Source: an uncultured Eubacteriales bacterium
GTDB taxonomy: Bacteria > Bacillota > Clostridia > Oscillospirales > CAG-272
Reading direction: 5' to 3'
NCBI GenBank assembly: GCA_900542425.1
Contig: UQNQ01000003.1
Coordinates: forward strand, 74,782-138,781
DNA length: 64,000 nt
Numbering within the stretch: the first letter of the stretch is position 1; the number at the start of each line of letters is the position of its first letter. The notes under the pieces were generated by a model. The model searched no databases. It worked only from the letters and a program-made list of their open reading frames with translations, and was not told the DNA's origin. The position numbers and the translations under genes were made by a program. Shown one piece after another: positions 32,713-42,241 of this stretch.

Positions 32713-34644
32713 ATGGCGGGGTTTTCACGTTCGGCGGTCGCGGCGCGACTGCTTGAAACCAAATATGTCAACGGAAAATATACACCGGGACGCGGTGCTT
32801 TTGAGGTGACGGATACCGTTGAATTCCGGATTTATGTGCCGGAATCAACGGTCGGAGCTGAACTGCTTGCGATTTCGGATGATACGGGAGAGCGATTCCG
32901 GTTTTCCATGACAAGCGGTTCGGAAAATTATTCCGTGTCGATTCCCATGGCACAGCTCTGTGCCGGAAAAAAAAGCGGACTTTTCTTTTATAAATATCGC
33001 GTTTATACTGCATTTGGAACATTTGATATGATGCGGCGCGAACATGATTTTTCCGAATGTTATGTTAACGCTGACAATAAAAAAGGTGATTTTCAGCTTT
33101 TGGTATATGAAAAACGAAAATATCCGCCCGAATGGCTATACGGCGGCGTTATGTATCAAATCTTTCCCGACCGCTTTTTTTCTGCCGGTGAAAATCCTGT
33201 CAAGAACGGCGCTTTGCTGTGTCGCGACAGAGATGAATTCCCGTCCCATTTTCGGGACAGGCTGGAAAATGAAAAGAACAATGTGTTTTTCGGCGGGGAT
33301 CTTCAGGGAATTGTCAAAAAGCTTGACTATCTTGTTTCTCTTGGCGTTACCTGTCTCTATCTCAATCCGATTTTTGAATCTCCGTCTAATCATCGGTATG
33401 ATACGGCGGATTACCGAACCGTTGACCGGATGCTGGGCGGCGATACGGCGCTTCGGATGCTTGTGGAGGAGGCAGATAAAAGGGGAATTGCGGTCCTTCT
33501 TGATGGCGTGTTCAATCATACGGGTTCCGACAGTATCTATTTTAATGCAAAAGGAACTTATGATTCCGTAGGCGCTGCTCAATCTAAGGATTCACCGTAT
33601 TATCCGTGGTATACGTTCGAACGGTATCCGGATCGGTATGATGCTTGGTGGGGTGTTCGGACATTGCCGCGCGTAAAATCGGACTGCCCGACTTATCGGG
33701 AATTTTTGTTTGGAAAAGACGGCGTTATCCGCCGATATATGAAATTCGGGATTGCCGGGTGGCGTATTGATGTTGCCGATGAGCTTTCGGATGCTTTTCT
33801 TTCCGAGTTGTTTTCCGTTGTTTCGGAAGAAAAACGGGATGCGGCGGTGATCGGAGAGGTTTGGGAGGATGCGACGGATAAGTATGCTTACGGAGTGCGA
33901 AAAAAATATCTGCAGGGTGGCGAGCTTGACTCGGTCATGAATTATCCCGTGCGCCGTGCGGTGATTGAATACCTTACGGTCGGAAATTATATGTCTCTTC
34001 GTGGTACGCTTCTTACCATATATGGGCATTATCCGGCCGAAGCGGCAAACGCTTCCATGAATATTCTCGGAACACATGATACGGAACGAATTCTGACAGC
34101 GCTCGGCGATGAGAAAATCGGAGAACTGCCGTATCCTGTACTGGCGGAACATCATATGATGGATGCCGAGCGCAGACAGGCAAAGACTCGTCTGAGGCTT
34201 GCGGTTTGTATTCAGATGACGCTTCCCGGTGTGCCATGCATTCTCTACGGAGACGAAGCGGGAATGGAGGGATATATTGATCCGTTTTGCCGAGGACCAT
34301 TCCCATGGGGAGAGGAAGATGAAGAGATTACGGCACTGTACCGGATGTTCGGCAAGTTACGTCGGGAGGAACAGCTTTTCCGGTGTGCGGACTTTTCTTT
34401 TGTTTATGCCGACGCTGATCTTTTCTGTTTTGAACGTCGGGGTGAAAAGGAAATGATTGTTGTGCTCATAAACCGTTCGGAGGAAACGTATGAGTTTCGT
34501 TCCTCTTTGCCGGCAGAGGATCTTTTCAGGGGTGTTTCCGACCATGTGTCGGAAATCGGGCCGGCGTCGTTTGCTCTTATGAAGTTGCCGACAGATACCG
34601 ATTACAGCGTATTTGTCAAAATCGGAAAGGAGAAGCCGGAATGA
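32713..34644 (+). CDS. GH13 alpha-glucan hydrolase (pullulanase/neopullulanase-like)
   Basis: 643 residues. No signal peptide, so cytoplasmic. An N-terminal beta module (about 1-130) precedes the GH13 barrel: GVMYQIFPDRFF, GGDLQGIVKKLDYL, YLNPIFESPSNHRYDTADY. Catalytic residues are Asp in GWRIDVADEL, Glu in VIGEVWEDA and Asp in LGTHDTERI. The pattern is nearest the neopullulanase/maltogenic amylase/cyclomaltodextrinase side of GH13, which acts on alpha-1,4 and 1,6 links of short glucans. With GlgP it would debranch or trim glycogen. Exact subfamily is uncertain. Stop overlaps the next gene's ATG by 4 bases. Confidence 0.85.
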   Translation: MAGFSRSAVAARLLETKYVNGKYTPGRGAFEVTDTVEFRIYVPESTVGAELLAISDDTGERFRFSMTSGSENYSVSIPMAQLCAGKKSGLFFYKYRVYTAFGTFDMMRREHDFSECYVNADNKKGDFQLLVYEKRKYPPEWLYGGVMYQIFPDRFFSAGENPVKNGALLCRDRDEFPSHFRDRLENEKNNVFFGGDLQGIVKKLDYLVSLGVTCLYLNPIFESPSNHRYDTADYRTVDRMLGGDTALRMLVEEADKRGIAVLLDGVFNHTGSDSIYFNAKGTYDSVGAAQSKDSPYYPWYTFERYPDRYDAWWGVRTLPRVKSDCPTYREFLFGKDGVIRRYMKFGIAGWRIDVADELSDAFLSELFSVVSEEKRDAAVIGEVWEDATDKYAYGVRKKYLQGGELDSVMNYPVRRAVIEYLTVGNYMSLRGTLLTIYGHYPAEAANASMNILGTHDTERILTALGDEKIGELPYPVLAEHHMMDAERRQAKTRLRLAVCIQMTLPGVPCILYGDEAGMEGYIDPFCRGPFPWGEEDEEITALYRMFGKLRREEQLFRCADFSFVYADADLFCFERRGEKEMIVVLINRSEETYEFRSSLPAEDLFRGVSDHVSEIGPASFALMKLPTDTDYSVFVKIGKEKPE

Positions 34645-34994
34645 AAAAGCTTGCCGCATTGCTTGCCGCGTGGTTTTTTTGTATCGTGCTGAGCTCCTGC
34701 GGCAGCGGTGACGAAATTGTGATTCATACGAAAGCGGGCTCCATATCGCAAACAAAGGAAAGTACGACAGATATGACGGAGTCCTTATCGGAAAAGGAAG
34801 GACTTTTTGTTGTCATCAATAAAAATTCGATGGTTTTTCACCTGCCGGACTGTATCTATGCTGAGCGCATGTCATCGGAAAACCGGCTGGAAATAGAGGT
34901 GGAAAGCGCGGAATATCTTTTGGAACACGGATATACCCCATGCGGGAAATGCTGTGAAGACTGGAAAGAAATTTACTTGGAGGAATCAAAATAA
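34641..34994 (+). CDS. Small lipoprotein with a C-terminal Cys/His metal-site motif
   Basis: 117 residues. Residues 1-20 are a lipoprotein signal (lipobox LSSC, Cys20), followed by a Thr/Ser-rich linker to about 55. The C-terminal domain reads VFHLPDCIYAERM then GYTPCGKCCEDW, an H-x3-C ... C-x2-C pattern typical of small surface domains called Ada-like or thermonuclease-associated metal-binding domains. The reaction, if any, is unknown. It starts inside the GH13 stop (ATGA) and its own stop overlaps the next ATG by one base, so it is firmly part of the operon; why a metal-site lipoprotein accompanies glycan enzymes is unclear. Confidence 0.7.
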   Translation: MKKLAALLAAWFFCIVLSSCGSGDEIVIHTKAGSISQTKESTTDMTESLSEKEGLFVVINKNSMVFHLPDCIYAERMSSENRLEIEVESAEYLLEHGYTPCGKCCEDWKEIYLEESK

Positions 34995-37210
34995 TGGAAA
35001 AAGAATGGGTATTCGGAAGCGGCCGTGTCCGTATCACGGCATATTCAAATAACGCGGTAAGAATCAGGCTCAGCTGCGATTTCAGGGAATCGCTGTTCGA
35101 CCGGTATCATCTTTACAGAAAACCGGATGCCGAAGCGGGCAGGCTTCTTGAAAACGGCATTGCCGCGGGAGACCTTTCGGTAACCTTTTCCGATGGAATT
35201 CTCACATTCGGAACGGAGAAGTTTGAGCGGAAAATGGATGTACGTTGCATTGGGACGGAAACGATTAAGGCTTATTTTAACGAAACGTTGGACGGAATGC
35301 GCCCGCCGCAGAAATTTATCATTGGAGAAGATGCGAAACGCGGCTTCGGCGTGGTGGATTTTCAGCAGAATCCGAAATATGCGATTCTCTCCGGCATCGG
35401 GAATGAGCACTTTTACGGACTCGGAGCTGCCAATACGGATCGGATTGTACTCAACGGAAAAACCTATCTGGAACGTGTTGTCTATCAAAGCAATGAAATG
35501 CCGGTCCCGTTTCTGATGACGAAAGCGGGATACGGGATTCTCTGCAATTCGACATGGTGGCACGGGATTGATGTCTGTGCGCGTAATCCGCATGAGATTT
35601 GTTGGTATTTACCGGACGGCGATCTGGATTTCTTCCTTTTTGCGGGCAATACGCTTGCGGATATTCTTGAGCGTTTTACATGGATTACGGGCCGGCCGGC
35701 GCTTCTTCCCAAATGGGCTTACGGTCTTGCTTTTATCGATCAATATACGGCGGATCAATATGAAATCATGCGCAACGCAGCGACTTTCCGCGAAAAAAAG
35801 CTGCCGTGCGATTCTATCAGTCTTGAGCCGGGCTGGATGGAGAAACGGTATGATTTTTCTGTTGGGAAAAAATGGAACCGCGGCCGCTTTCTCATTGAAG
35901 AATGGGCGCGCAGCAAAGAACCCGGACATATCAATCCGAATTTCTTTACTGCGGCGCTGCAGCGTTATGGCTTCAAGCTTCATCTTTGGCTTTGCTGCGA
36001 ACATGATTTTACCGCTGAGGAGGAACGCCGTATCGGCAATGAGGTTGCCCCGGAAATTCCTGATTGGTTTGACCATCTGAAGCAATTCATCTGTGACGGA
36101 GCGTCCTCCTTTAAGCTGGATCCGTGTCATACCGTTGACAATGCAGATGAACGCAGAATATATGCCAACGGTAAGGGAGAACCGGAGATGCACAACCTGA
36201 TTCAGACGCTCTACGTCAGGGACATGTATCGCGGTGCGGCAGAATATACAGGAATGCGTCCAATGCATCATTACTGCGGGGGTTATACCGGAACCGGAGC
36301 TTATTCTGCTTCCAGCACAGGCGACAACGGTGGAGAACTTCAGACTTTGGTTTGGATCCTCAGCTGCGGCATGTCCGGAATTTCCAACTTGACTTGCGAT
36401 ATGGAGGTATTCCAAAAGCGGACGCTTCATTATTGTTTCTTTACGGCATGGTGTCAGCTCAACAGCTGGTACGGCTTTGCTCATCCATGGTGGGCAGGGG
36501 AAGAAATCGAGCCAATCTTTGCTTTTTATGACCGGCTGCGTTACCGTTTGATGCCTTATATTTATTCGACGGCAATCACTACGAATCTCACCGGTATGCC
36601 GATGTGCCGTGCAATGCCGTTGATGTTTGAAGATGAGGCGCTGCAAAACGCGGTTTGCGAATATATGTTCGGAGAAAATTTTCTTGTCGGGGCATTTTCT
36701 GATGAGATTTATCTTCCGGAAGGAACCACTTGGATCGATTACTGGAGCGGCAACGTATATGAGGGAGGGCAGACAGTAAAACCGGAGGTCCCGGAAGACC
36801 GGGGCGGATTCCTTTTTGTACGCGGCGGTGCTGTGATCCCGACTGACATTCCTCGTCAGCATACCAAACAGGGTGATACGGAAAACATCATTTTGGAACT
36901 GTATCCGTATGGTGTGTCTCATTATGATTTCTATGAGGACGACGGGATTTCACTTGACTATGAAAGCGGCAAGCGCACGGTAACGCGAATTTCCATGGAG
37001 AAGAAAAACGACGAATGTGAAATTGTGATCGGCGAGCGAAAGGGCGAATTCGCCGGAATTGGGAAACGAACCTATACTATCCGTCTATTTGCGGAGAAAA
37101 AGCCGGATAAGATTACGGTGGCGGGAAGCCCGGTGAACTTTACTTATGAAGGACGCTACGCCGCTTTTGAAATGGGAAGTGAAACCGAAGCACATGTTGT
37201 TTTAGGATAA
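34994..37210 (+). CDS. Glycoside hydrolase family 31 protein (alpha-glucosidase/alpha-xylosidase type)
   Basis: 738 residues, GH31 length. The nucleophile motif is FKLDPCHTVDN and the acid/base Asp is in SSTGDNGGELQ, as in family 31. The substrate pocket has WYGFAHPWW and GFLFVRGGAVIPT at the C-terminal end. No signal peptide, so it acts on imported oligosaccharides. GH31 enzymes cleave alpha-glucosides, alpha-xylosides or alpha-galactosides; the motifs do not settle which. Neighbouring GH29 suggests use of decorated host or plant glycans. Confidence 0.85.
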   Translation: MEKEWVFGSGRVRITAYSNNAVRIRLSCDFRESLFDRYHLYRKPDAEAGRLLENGIAAGDLSVTFSDGILTFGTEKFERKMDVRCIGTETIKAYFNETLDGMRPPQKFIIGEDAKRGFGVVDFQQNPKYAILSGIGNEHFYGLGAANTDRIVLNGKTYLERVVYQSNEMPVPFLMTKAGYGILCNSTWWHGIDVCARNPHEICWYLPDGDLDFFLFAGNTLADILERFTWITGRPALLPKWAYGLAFIDQYTADQYEIMRNAATFREKKLPCDSISLEPGWMEKRYDFSVGKKWNRGRFLIEEWARSKEPGHINPNFFTAALQRYGFKLHLWLCCEHDFTAEEERRIGNEVAPEIPDWFDHLKQFICDGASSFKLDPCHTVDNADERRIYANGKGEPEMHNLIQTLYVRDMYRGAAEYTGMRPMHHYCGGYTGTGAYSASSTGDNGGELQTLVWILSCGMSGISNLTCDMEVFQKRTLHYCFFTAWCQLNSWYGFAHPWWAGEEIEPIFAFYDRLRYRLMPYIYSTAITTNLTGMPMCRAMPLMFEDEALQNAVCEYMFGENFLVGAFSDEIYLPEGTTWIDYWSGNVYEGGQTVKPEVPEDRGGFLFVRGGAVIPTDIPRQHTKQGDTENIILELYPYGVSHYDFYEDDGISLDYESGKRTVTRISMEKKNDECEIVIGERKGEFAGIGKRTYTIRLFAEKKPDKITVAGSPVNFTYEGRYAAFEMGSETEAHVVLG

Positions 37211-37242
37211 AAAACGGGAAATCAAAAAAGGGGGAACATATC

Positions 37243-37914
37243 ATGATCGAAATTGCCCGAACAAGCGTAATGAATCTGGAAAATGCGATTCGCGGCGCAC
37301 GCAATCCGCTGAACAGCTGGGGAAAAAGCGATAGTTATTGGGATGAAAAGGGAAATTACGTCCTCGGAGAAAACGATATCGGGCTCGGCATGCGGCTATG
37401 TCGTGCCGGCTCCGATCATCGTAAGTTCATCCGACAAATTCTTGTTTCGGCGGATATTACGGCGCCGATGTATTGGTGGAAGGAATTTGATACCTATAAG
37501 GTGGGAACGGTTGCCAATTCTACAAGCACGATGCATAAGATACAGGCAAAGGAGTTTGAAAGAAATGATTTTTCCCATGATCGGATGAGTGAAACGGCGC
37601 TTGCATGCCTTGACCAAATCATTTCCTGCCTTGAAGAGCGTCGTCTTCGGTTTCTTGAAACCAAAGACAAGGCATATTGGTACGACATGATACAACTTCT
37701 GCCGTCGAGTTATAACCAGCTGCGCACGGTGACAATGAATTATGAGGTCCTTGTCAACATCTATTATGCAAGACGTTCGCATAAGCTTGATGAATGGCAT
37801 TCCGTATGCCGCTGGATCGAATCACTTCCATACGCAAAGGAATTCATTCTTTCCATTGAAAATAGAGAAGATGAAAAAACGTCTTGCGGACAAACACTGA
37901 GTCAGAAAGGATAA
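37243..37914 (+). CDS. ThyX-superfamily-like protein of unknown role
   Basis: 223 residues. The pattern recalls FAD-dependent thymidylate synthase (Thy1) in layout: RAGSDHRKFIRQI near 43, then TAPMYWWKEFDTYKVGT, then the C-terminal LLPSSYNQLRTVTMNYEVL and HKLDEWHSVCRW. It lacks a recognisable RHRxxSxNxxSxRY ThyX motif, so thymidylate synthesis is unlikely to be certain. Close relatives occur widely in Clostridia as uncharacterised proteins, from recall only. It sits between GH31 and GH29 genes with a 32-base gap, which does not explain it. Confidence 0.5.
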   Translation: MIEIARTSVMNLENAIRGARNPLNSWGKSDSYWDEKGNYVLGENDIGLGMRLCRAGSDHRKFIRQILVSADITAPMYWWKEFDTYKVGTVANSTSTMHKIQAKEFERNDFSHDRMSETALACLDQIISCLEERRLRFLETKDKAYWYDMIQLLPSSYNQLRTVTMNYEVLVNIYYARRSHKLDEWHSVCRWIESLPYAKEFILSIENREDEKTSCGQTLSQKG

Positions 37915-37928
37915 AAGGAACATATAAA

Positions 37929-39245
37929 ATGGAGCAACCAATTACAAGCGAAGAGTATGCGGCATTTTGTGCCGAATCCAAGGAGAGGAGAATCGAGTGG
38001 TTCCGAAATGCACGGTTCGGCATGTTTGTCCATTATGGGCTTTTTTCCTCTCATGGTATGGGAGAATGGGCGCAAGTTTGGGAAAACATCAAAATTTCCG
38101 ATTACGAAAAACTTGCTTCCTCTTTTCATCCCAAGGAGGGATGTGCCGAAGAGTGGTGTCTTCTGGCAAAGGAGGCCGGTGCAAAATATGCGGTGCTTAC
38201 CACGCGCCATCATGAGGGCTTTTCCCTTTGGGATTCTAAAGTCAATCCGTTTAATTCCGTAAACTTTGGTCCGCATCGGGATATCGTGCGTGAATTTGTG
38301 GAGGCGTGCCGCAAATATGATTTGAAGATTGGTCTTTATTCCTCTTTAATGGACTGGCATCACCCGGATGCGTGGCGCTGTATGACAGATGAGGCGGCAC
38401 GCAAACGTTTTACGAAATATATTGAAGATCTGAATTTGGAGCTTTTTTCGAATTACGGAAAAATCGATATTCTTTGGTATGATATGCCTTGGCCACGTAT
38501 GAGCTCGGCAAATTGGGACTCGGTGAACCGAAACTATAAGATAAGACAGCTTCAGCCGGATATTCTTATCAACAACCGCAGCCGGATGCCGGAAGACTTC
38601 TTTACGCCGGAGGATGCGATCAAGGCGGAGGATGGCAGTGATTGGGAAGCCTGTATGACTTTTAACGGGATTTCATGGGGATATGTGGACGAAAAACAGG
38701 TCGCGCCTTACTCCTATTCGGGAAATCAAATTGTCCGTATGCTGCAGCGCTGCTCCGCTGCAGGCGGAAATTTGCTTCTCAATATCGGACCGAAAGCAGA
38801 CGGTTCCGTTTCGGAAGAGGTTGTGGAACCGATGAAAAAGGTCGGGAAATGGCTTTTGGAGAACGGGGAAGCCGCTTATGGATGTAAAAAGAAATTCTCC
38901 GGATGGGAGTGCGGAGCGAATCATGTTTCAAATTGTACCGTTTCGCCGGATGCAAAAACGATATATGTATGGAATTATATTTGGCCGCATACAGGAGAAA
39001 TGGTGTTTGGAGGATATCGAAAGGCACCCCGTCGGATTTCGTTTCTTGCAACGGGAAAGACGATTGATTTTGAAATGGAAGGGCACAGAATCGTTCTGAA
39101 AAATTTGCCGGAAAATCCACCGGATTGTCATATGGGGATAACCGTCTTGAAAATGGAATTTGACGAACCGTATGATTATTGCTTCGGAAGTTATTATCCT
39201 CAGGTTCATGAAGGAGAGGATTTTTCAGAAGGACTTGGAAATTAG
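37929..39245 (+). CDS. Alpha-L-fucosidase (GH29)
   Basis: 438 residues. GH29 signatures: FGMFVHYGLFSS near 29, KYAVLTTRHHEGFSLWDS near 85, and KIDILWYDMPWP, where the Asp after Trp-Tyr is the expected catalytic nucleophile. The last 100 residues form a small beta domain. No signal peptide, so it acts on fucosylated sugars after import. ATG at 37929 was chosen because AAAGGA precedes it at the right distance; the longer frame begins inside the preceding gene. Removes terminal fucose from oligosaccharides. Confidence 0.88.
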   Translation: MEQPITSEEYAAFCAESKERRIEWFRNARFGMFVHYGLFSSHGMGEWAQVWENIKISDYEKLASSFHPKEGCAEEWCLLAKEAGAKYAVLTTRHHEGFSLWDSKVNPFNSVNFGPHRDIVREFVEACRKYDLKIGLYSSLMDWHHPDAWRCMTDEAARKRFTKYIEDLNLELFSNYGKIDILWYDMPWPRMSSANWDSVNRNYKIRQLQPDILINNRSRMPEDFFTPEDAIKAEDGSDWEACMTFNGISWGYVDEKQVAPYSYSGNQIVRMLQRCSAAGGNLLLNIGPKADGSVSEEVVEPMKKVGKWLLENGEAAYGCKKKFSGWECGANHVSNCTVSPDAKTIYVWNYIWPHTGEMVFGGYRKAPRRISFLATGKTIDFEMEGHRIVLKNLPENPPDCHMGITVLKMEFDEPYDYCFGSYYPQVHEGEDFSEGLGN

Positions 39246-39257
39246 GAGATAAAAAAC

Positions 39258-40457
39258 ATGAAATATGATTTTGAAACATCGATCTCGCGCTACGGTATGG
39301 GATCTGGAAAATGGGATGAAATGCGTGAGGAGGTTCCTTCGCTGCCGGATGATATTGTTCCGCTGTCGGTTGCCGATATGGAATTCCGAAATGCACCGGA
39401 AATTATCGATGGACTCAAGGAATATCTTGATACGTCGATTTTAGGATATACGCACGCGACAAATGCGTATTATGAGGCTGTTATCGGTTGGATGGAACGC
39501 CGCCACGGTTTTTCTCCGGAAAGGGATTGGTTTGTGGAATACGGCGGCGTTGTACCTGCTCTGCGGAATATGATCGGAGTTTTCACAAAGCCGGGTGACA
39601 GTGTTATGATTACAACACCTGTTTATTATCCGTTTCGAAGTTCAATTGAATGGAATCGGTGTCATGTCGTGGAAAATGAGCTGACGGAAATAAACGGAAG
39701 ATATGAAATTGATTTCAAAGATTTTGAGGAAAAAGCAAGCAGGGATGATGTCAAGCTCTATATTCTATGCAGTCCTCATAACCCTGTCGGACGTGTATGG
39801 ACAGAAGAAGAGATCCGGCGGATTGCAGAGATTTGTCTGAAACATCATGTCTATATTCTTTCGGATGAAATCCATTTTGATCTGATTATGCAGGGCTACC
39901 GGCATTTTTCCATGATGAATTTGGAAGAGAAGTATCGTTCCAATTGCGCGGTCTGTACGTCTCCGGGAAAGACATTTAACCTTGCGGGACTTCAGGCATC
40001 CAATATCTTTATTTCCGATGCCAAACGCAGAGAAGCGATTCTGAAGGCACGGGGACATTTTTCACTGAATGCACTCAGCTATAAGGCGACAGAGTATGCG
40101 TATAATCGCGCCGAAGGATGGATGCTTGAAATGCTTCACTATATAAATGAAAACAAGAAATTTGTGACAGATTATTTAAAAAATCATCTTCCGTTTATCC
40201 GGGTATCTGAACTGGAAGGAACGTATCTTCTCTGGCTTGATTGTCGTGCGCTGGGGCTTTCCACAGAGGAACTGGAGACACTGATGAGAAAAAAAGCATA
40301 TCTTTTTTTCGATGAAGGATATATTTTCGGTAAGGGCGGAGAAGGCTACGAGCGGATGAATCTGGCCTGTCCGCGGCATGTGCTTGCGAAGGCGCTTGAA
40401 CGCTTGGAGCAGGCAGTACGTTCAGAATGTTCTTTGAATGGATCGTATTCCGGATAG
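39258..40457 (+). CDS. PatB/MalY-type PLP-dependent C-S lyase
   Basis: 399 residues. Fold-type I aminotransferase-like enzyme. PLP lysine in SPGKTFNLAGLQ, with the usual YILCSPHNPVGRVW and LSDEIHFDLI phosphate/ring contacts. The opening PLSVADMEF matches the PatB/MalY group that cleaves cystathionine, cysteine or S-linked conjugates, giving a thiol, pyruvate and ammonia. Some members instead act as regulators (MalY represses the maltose system in E. coli), which is interesting beside alpha-glucan genes but unproven here. Starts 12 bases after GH29. Confidence 0.88.
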   Translation: MKYDFETSISRYGMGSGKWDEMREEVPSLPDDIVPLSVADMEFRNAPEIIDGLKEYLDTSILGYTHATNAYYEAVIGWMERRHGFSPERDWFVEYGGVVPALRNMIGVFTKPGDSVMITTPVYYPFRSSIEWNRCHVVENELTEINGRYEIDFKDFEEKASRDDVKLYILCSPHNPVGRVWTEEEIRRIAEICLKHHVYILSDEIHFDLIMQGYRHFSMMNLEEKYRSNCAVCTSPGKTFNLAGLQASNIFISDAKRREAILKARGHFSLNALSYKATEYAYNRAEGWMLEMLHYINENKKFVTDYLKNHLPFIRVSELEGTYLLWLDCRALGLSTEELETLMRKKAYLFFDEGYIFGKGGEGYERMNLACPRHVLAKALERLEQAVRSECSLNGSYSG

Positions 40458-40511
40458 TTTTTATCATTTTGAATTTGAATATGCCGTTTCCAGCGGCGGG
40501 GGAGGTTTTCA

Positions 40512-41162
40512 ATGAAGAACACAGGAAAAGCAATTTTATCTTTTATAATGGCAGCAGCGATGATTTTGGTATTTGCATCCTGCAGTCTTACTGAGGCATG
40601 GCAAAAGCTTGTTGTCGGCGGAATGGAAGACGGTACCGAAAATTTTGATATGGGTATCGTGGAAGGTGACGTATATACAAGTAATTTTGCTGAAATCAAG
40701 TTTACGCTTCCGGAAAACTGGGAATTTTATGACAGGGAAGAACTTTTGGCTCTGACAGGACTTGATGCAGACGGGGACGCCGATGAATTGCAGAAAGAAC
40801 TTATCAAAAAAACAACTGTATACGATATGTATGCATTAAACCCGATGAACGGATTTAATGTGATTGTGATGTTTGAAAATATAAAAGTACAGGGCTTGAA
40901 TCCGGATACATTCGGTGAGGAAGACTACGCCGAGGCATTAATGAAGGGACTGGAGGAGCAAGAGGCAGGACTTACCTATGAAAAGACCGGAGAGGAAAAT
41001 ACCCAGCTTGGCGGACATGAATTTCTGAGATTGGAATTCAATGCAACAGCCAACGGTGTTTCTCTCAGGCAGGAATATTATATCCGCAAAGTCGGAGACT
41101 TTATTATGAGCATCATTGTAACAGGCGATATCAATTCGGAAAGTTATTTTTCTGCAAAATAA
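40512..41162 (+). CDS. Lipoprotein of unknown function
   Basis: 216 residues. Signal with lipobox FASC (Cys24). The rest is a mixed alpha/beta domain: FAEIKFTLPENWEFYDREELL looks like the start of a PsbP/Mog1-type or DUF-style fold common in clostridial lipoproteins, and EFLRLEFNATANGVSLRQEYY ... DFIMSIIVTGD is the usual second half of that fold. No catalytic residues are recognisable. It ends the operon before a strong terminator. Confidence 0.65.
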   Translation: MKNTGKAILSFIMAAAMILVFASCSLTEAWQKLVVGGMEDGTENFDMGIVEGDVYTSNFAEIKFTLPENWEFYDREELLALTGLDADGDADELQKELIKKTTVYDMYALNPMNGFNVIVMFENIKVQGLNPDTFGEEDYAEALMKGLEEQEAGLTYEKTGEENTQLGGHEFLRLEFNATANGVSLRQEYYIRKVGDFIMSIIVTGDINSESYFSAK

Positions 41163-41231
41163 GCAAATAAAGTGTTTTTGTGACTATTATAATGGAGTAG
41201 CATAAATCATACTGTTTTAAAAACAAAGCTG

Positions 41232-41271
41232 AAAAAACGGGCGAGACTCTGTTCTCGTCCGTTTTTTGTTG
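41232..41271 (+). terminator. Strong terminator ending the glycogen/glycan operon
   Basis: AAAAAACGGGCGAGA pairs with TCTCGTCCGTTTTTT (one G-U) over a 6-base loop; the T-run follows directly. Confidence 0.9.
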
Positions 41272-41341
41272 TAAAAAATTCTTGACCTAAGGAAAGTTTT
41301 CATAATAAAAAACGTCTCAAACGATATCGTTTGAGACGAAA

Positions 41342-41418
41342 TGGCGCGCCGGACAGGATTCGAACCCGCGACCCCCAGAATCGGAATCTGATGCTCTATC
41401 CAGCTGAGCTACCAGCGC
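41342..41418 (-). tRNA. tRNA-Arg (anticodon CCG)
   Basis: The minus strand folds as a complete cloverleaf. The acceptor stem is GCGCTGG/CCGGCGC with discriminator G and an encoded CCA, the D-arm is GCTCAGCTGGATAGAGC, the anticodon loop TTCCGAT with CCG at 41382-41384, and the T-arm GCGGGTTCGAATCCTGT. Decodes CGG. Confidence 0.95.
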
Positions 41419-41446
41419 ATATGCACGGCAGAAAAAGCCGTGATTT

Positions 41447-42241
41447 TTATATTTTAAGAAAATGCTTGGCGTTCTCACCGAGCAGCATTTTTTTCTGCTC
41501 ATCATCAAACTCAAGCTTTGCAAGAAATGCCATCACTTCTGACGGAGCTTCCCAAGGCATGTCACTGCCAAACATGATTTTATTAAGATCATGATATTCA
41601 AAAATTTTTTTGACTCCGGAAAGCGTGGCACCGAGAGCGGGAAATGATGTATCAAACCATATGTTTTTTCCACAGAGATGACGAATCACACTTTCGGGGT
41701 TCGATACATCTCCAAAATGAGCGGCACATAGGCGCAAAGAAGGGAAGCTTGTCAGAATTTTGGCGATATCTTCCGGCTTTGCATGAATATGAGTGCGTGA
41801 AGTAGGATCGAGACCTGCATGGATAACGACAGGAAGATCATATTCTGCGCAGGAAGCGAATATCTGCTTAAACTTATCGTCGCAGATATCATATCCCATA
41901 AAATCCGGATGCAATTTTACGCCGTAAAGTCCGGCTTCTTTGATTTCTTTGGCAGCCTTCTTGATGTTTGGATAATCGGGATGGATAGAACCGAAAGCAT
42001 ACACTCTGTTTTGATAATGATTGATGGAGACAGCAAATTCGTTGACTTTATCTTGTTGATGCGCATTGGTTGCAATATTTAAAACAAAGCATTGGTCAAT
42101 TCCATCTCTGTCAAGTATGGAGAGCAGTCCTTCCAGTGTCCCGTTGGAACGAGGATGGAGTGCTTCATTGGTTTCAAGCTTGGAAAGTGCGCGGGGGGCA
42201 AGCGAATCGGGAAAACAATGGGTGTGGGAATCAATTGTCAT
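41447..42241 (-). CDS. Amidohydrolase-2 family metal-dependent hydrolase
   Basis: 264 residues. TIM-barrel amidohydrolase: DSHTHCFPDSLA gives the H-x-H metal site, GVKLHPDF and VVIHAGLD supply further ligands, LCAAHFGD another, and IMFGSDMPWEAP the final catalytic Asp. The family includes decarboxylases (aminocarboxymuconate-semialdehyde type) and hydrolases; substrate unknown. It overlaps the TSCPD gene by 11 bases and is followed by tRNA-Arg. Confidence 0.8.
   Translation of the reverse strand: MTIDSHTHCFPDSLAPRALSKLETNEALHPRSNGTLEGLLSILDRDGIDQCFVLNIATNAHQQDKVNEFAVSINHYQNRVYAFGSIHPDYPNIKKAAKEIKEAGLYGVKLHPDFMGYDICDDKFKQIFASCAEYDLPVVIHAGLDPTSRTHIHAKPEDIAKILTSFPSLRLCAAHFGDVSNPESVIRHLCGKNIWFDTSFPALGATLSGVKKIFEYHDLNKIMFGSDMPWEAPSEVMAFLAKLEFDDEQKKMLLGENAKHFLKI

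Noticed and set aside
35609..36922. 437-codon minus-strand frame
   Set aside because: It lies antisense to the GH31 gene and has no recognisable domain or ribosome site.
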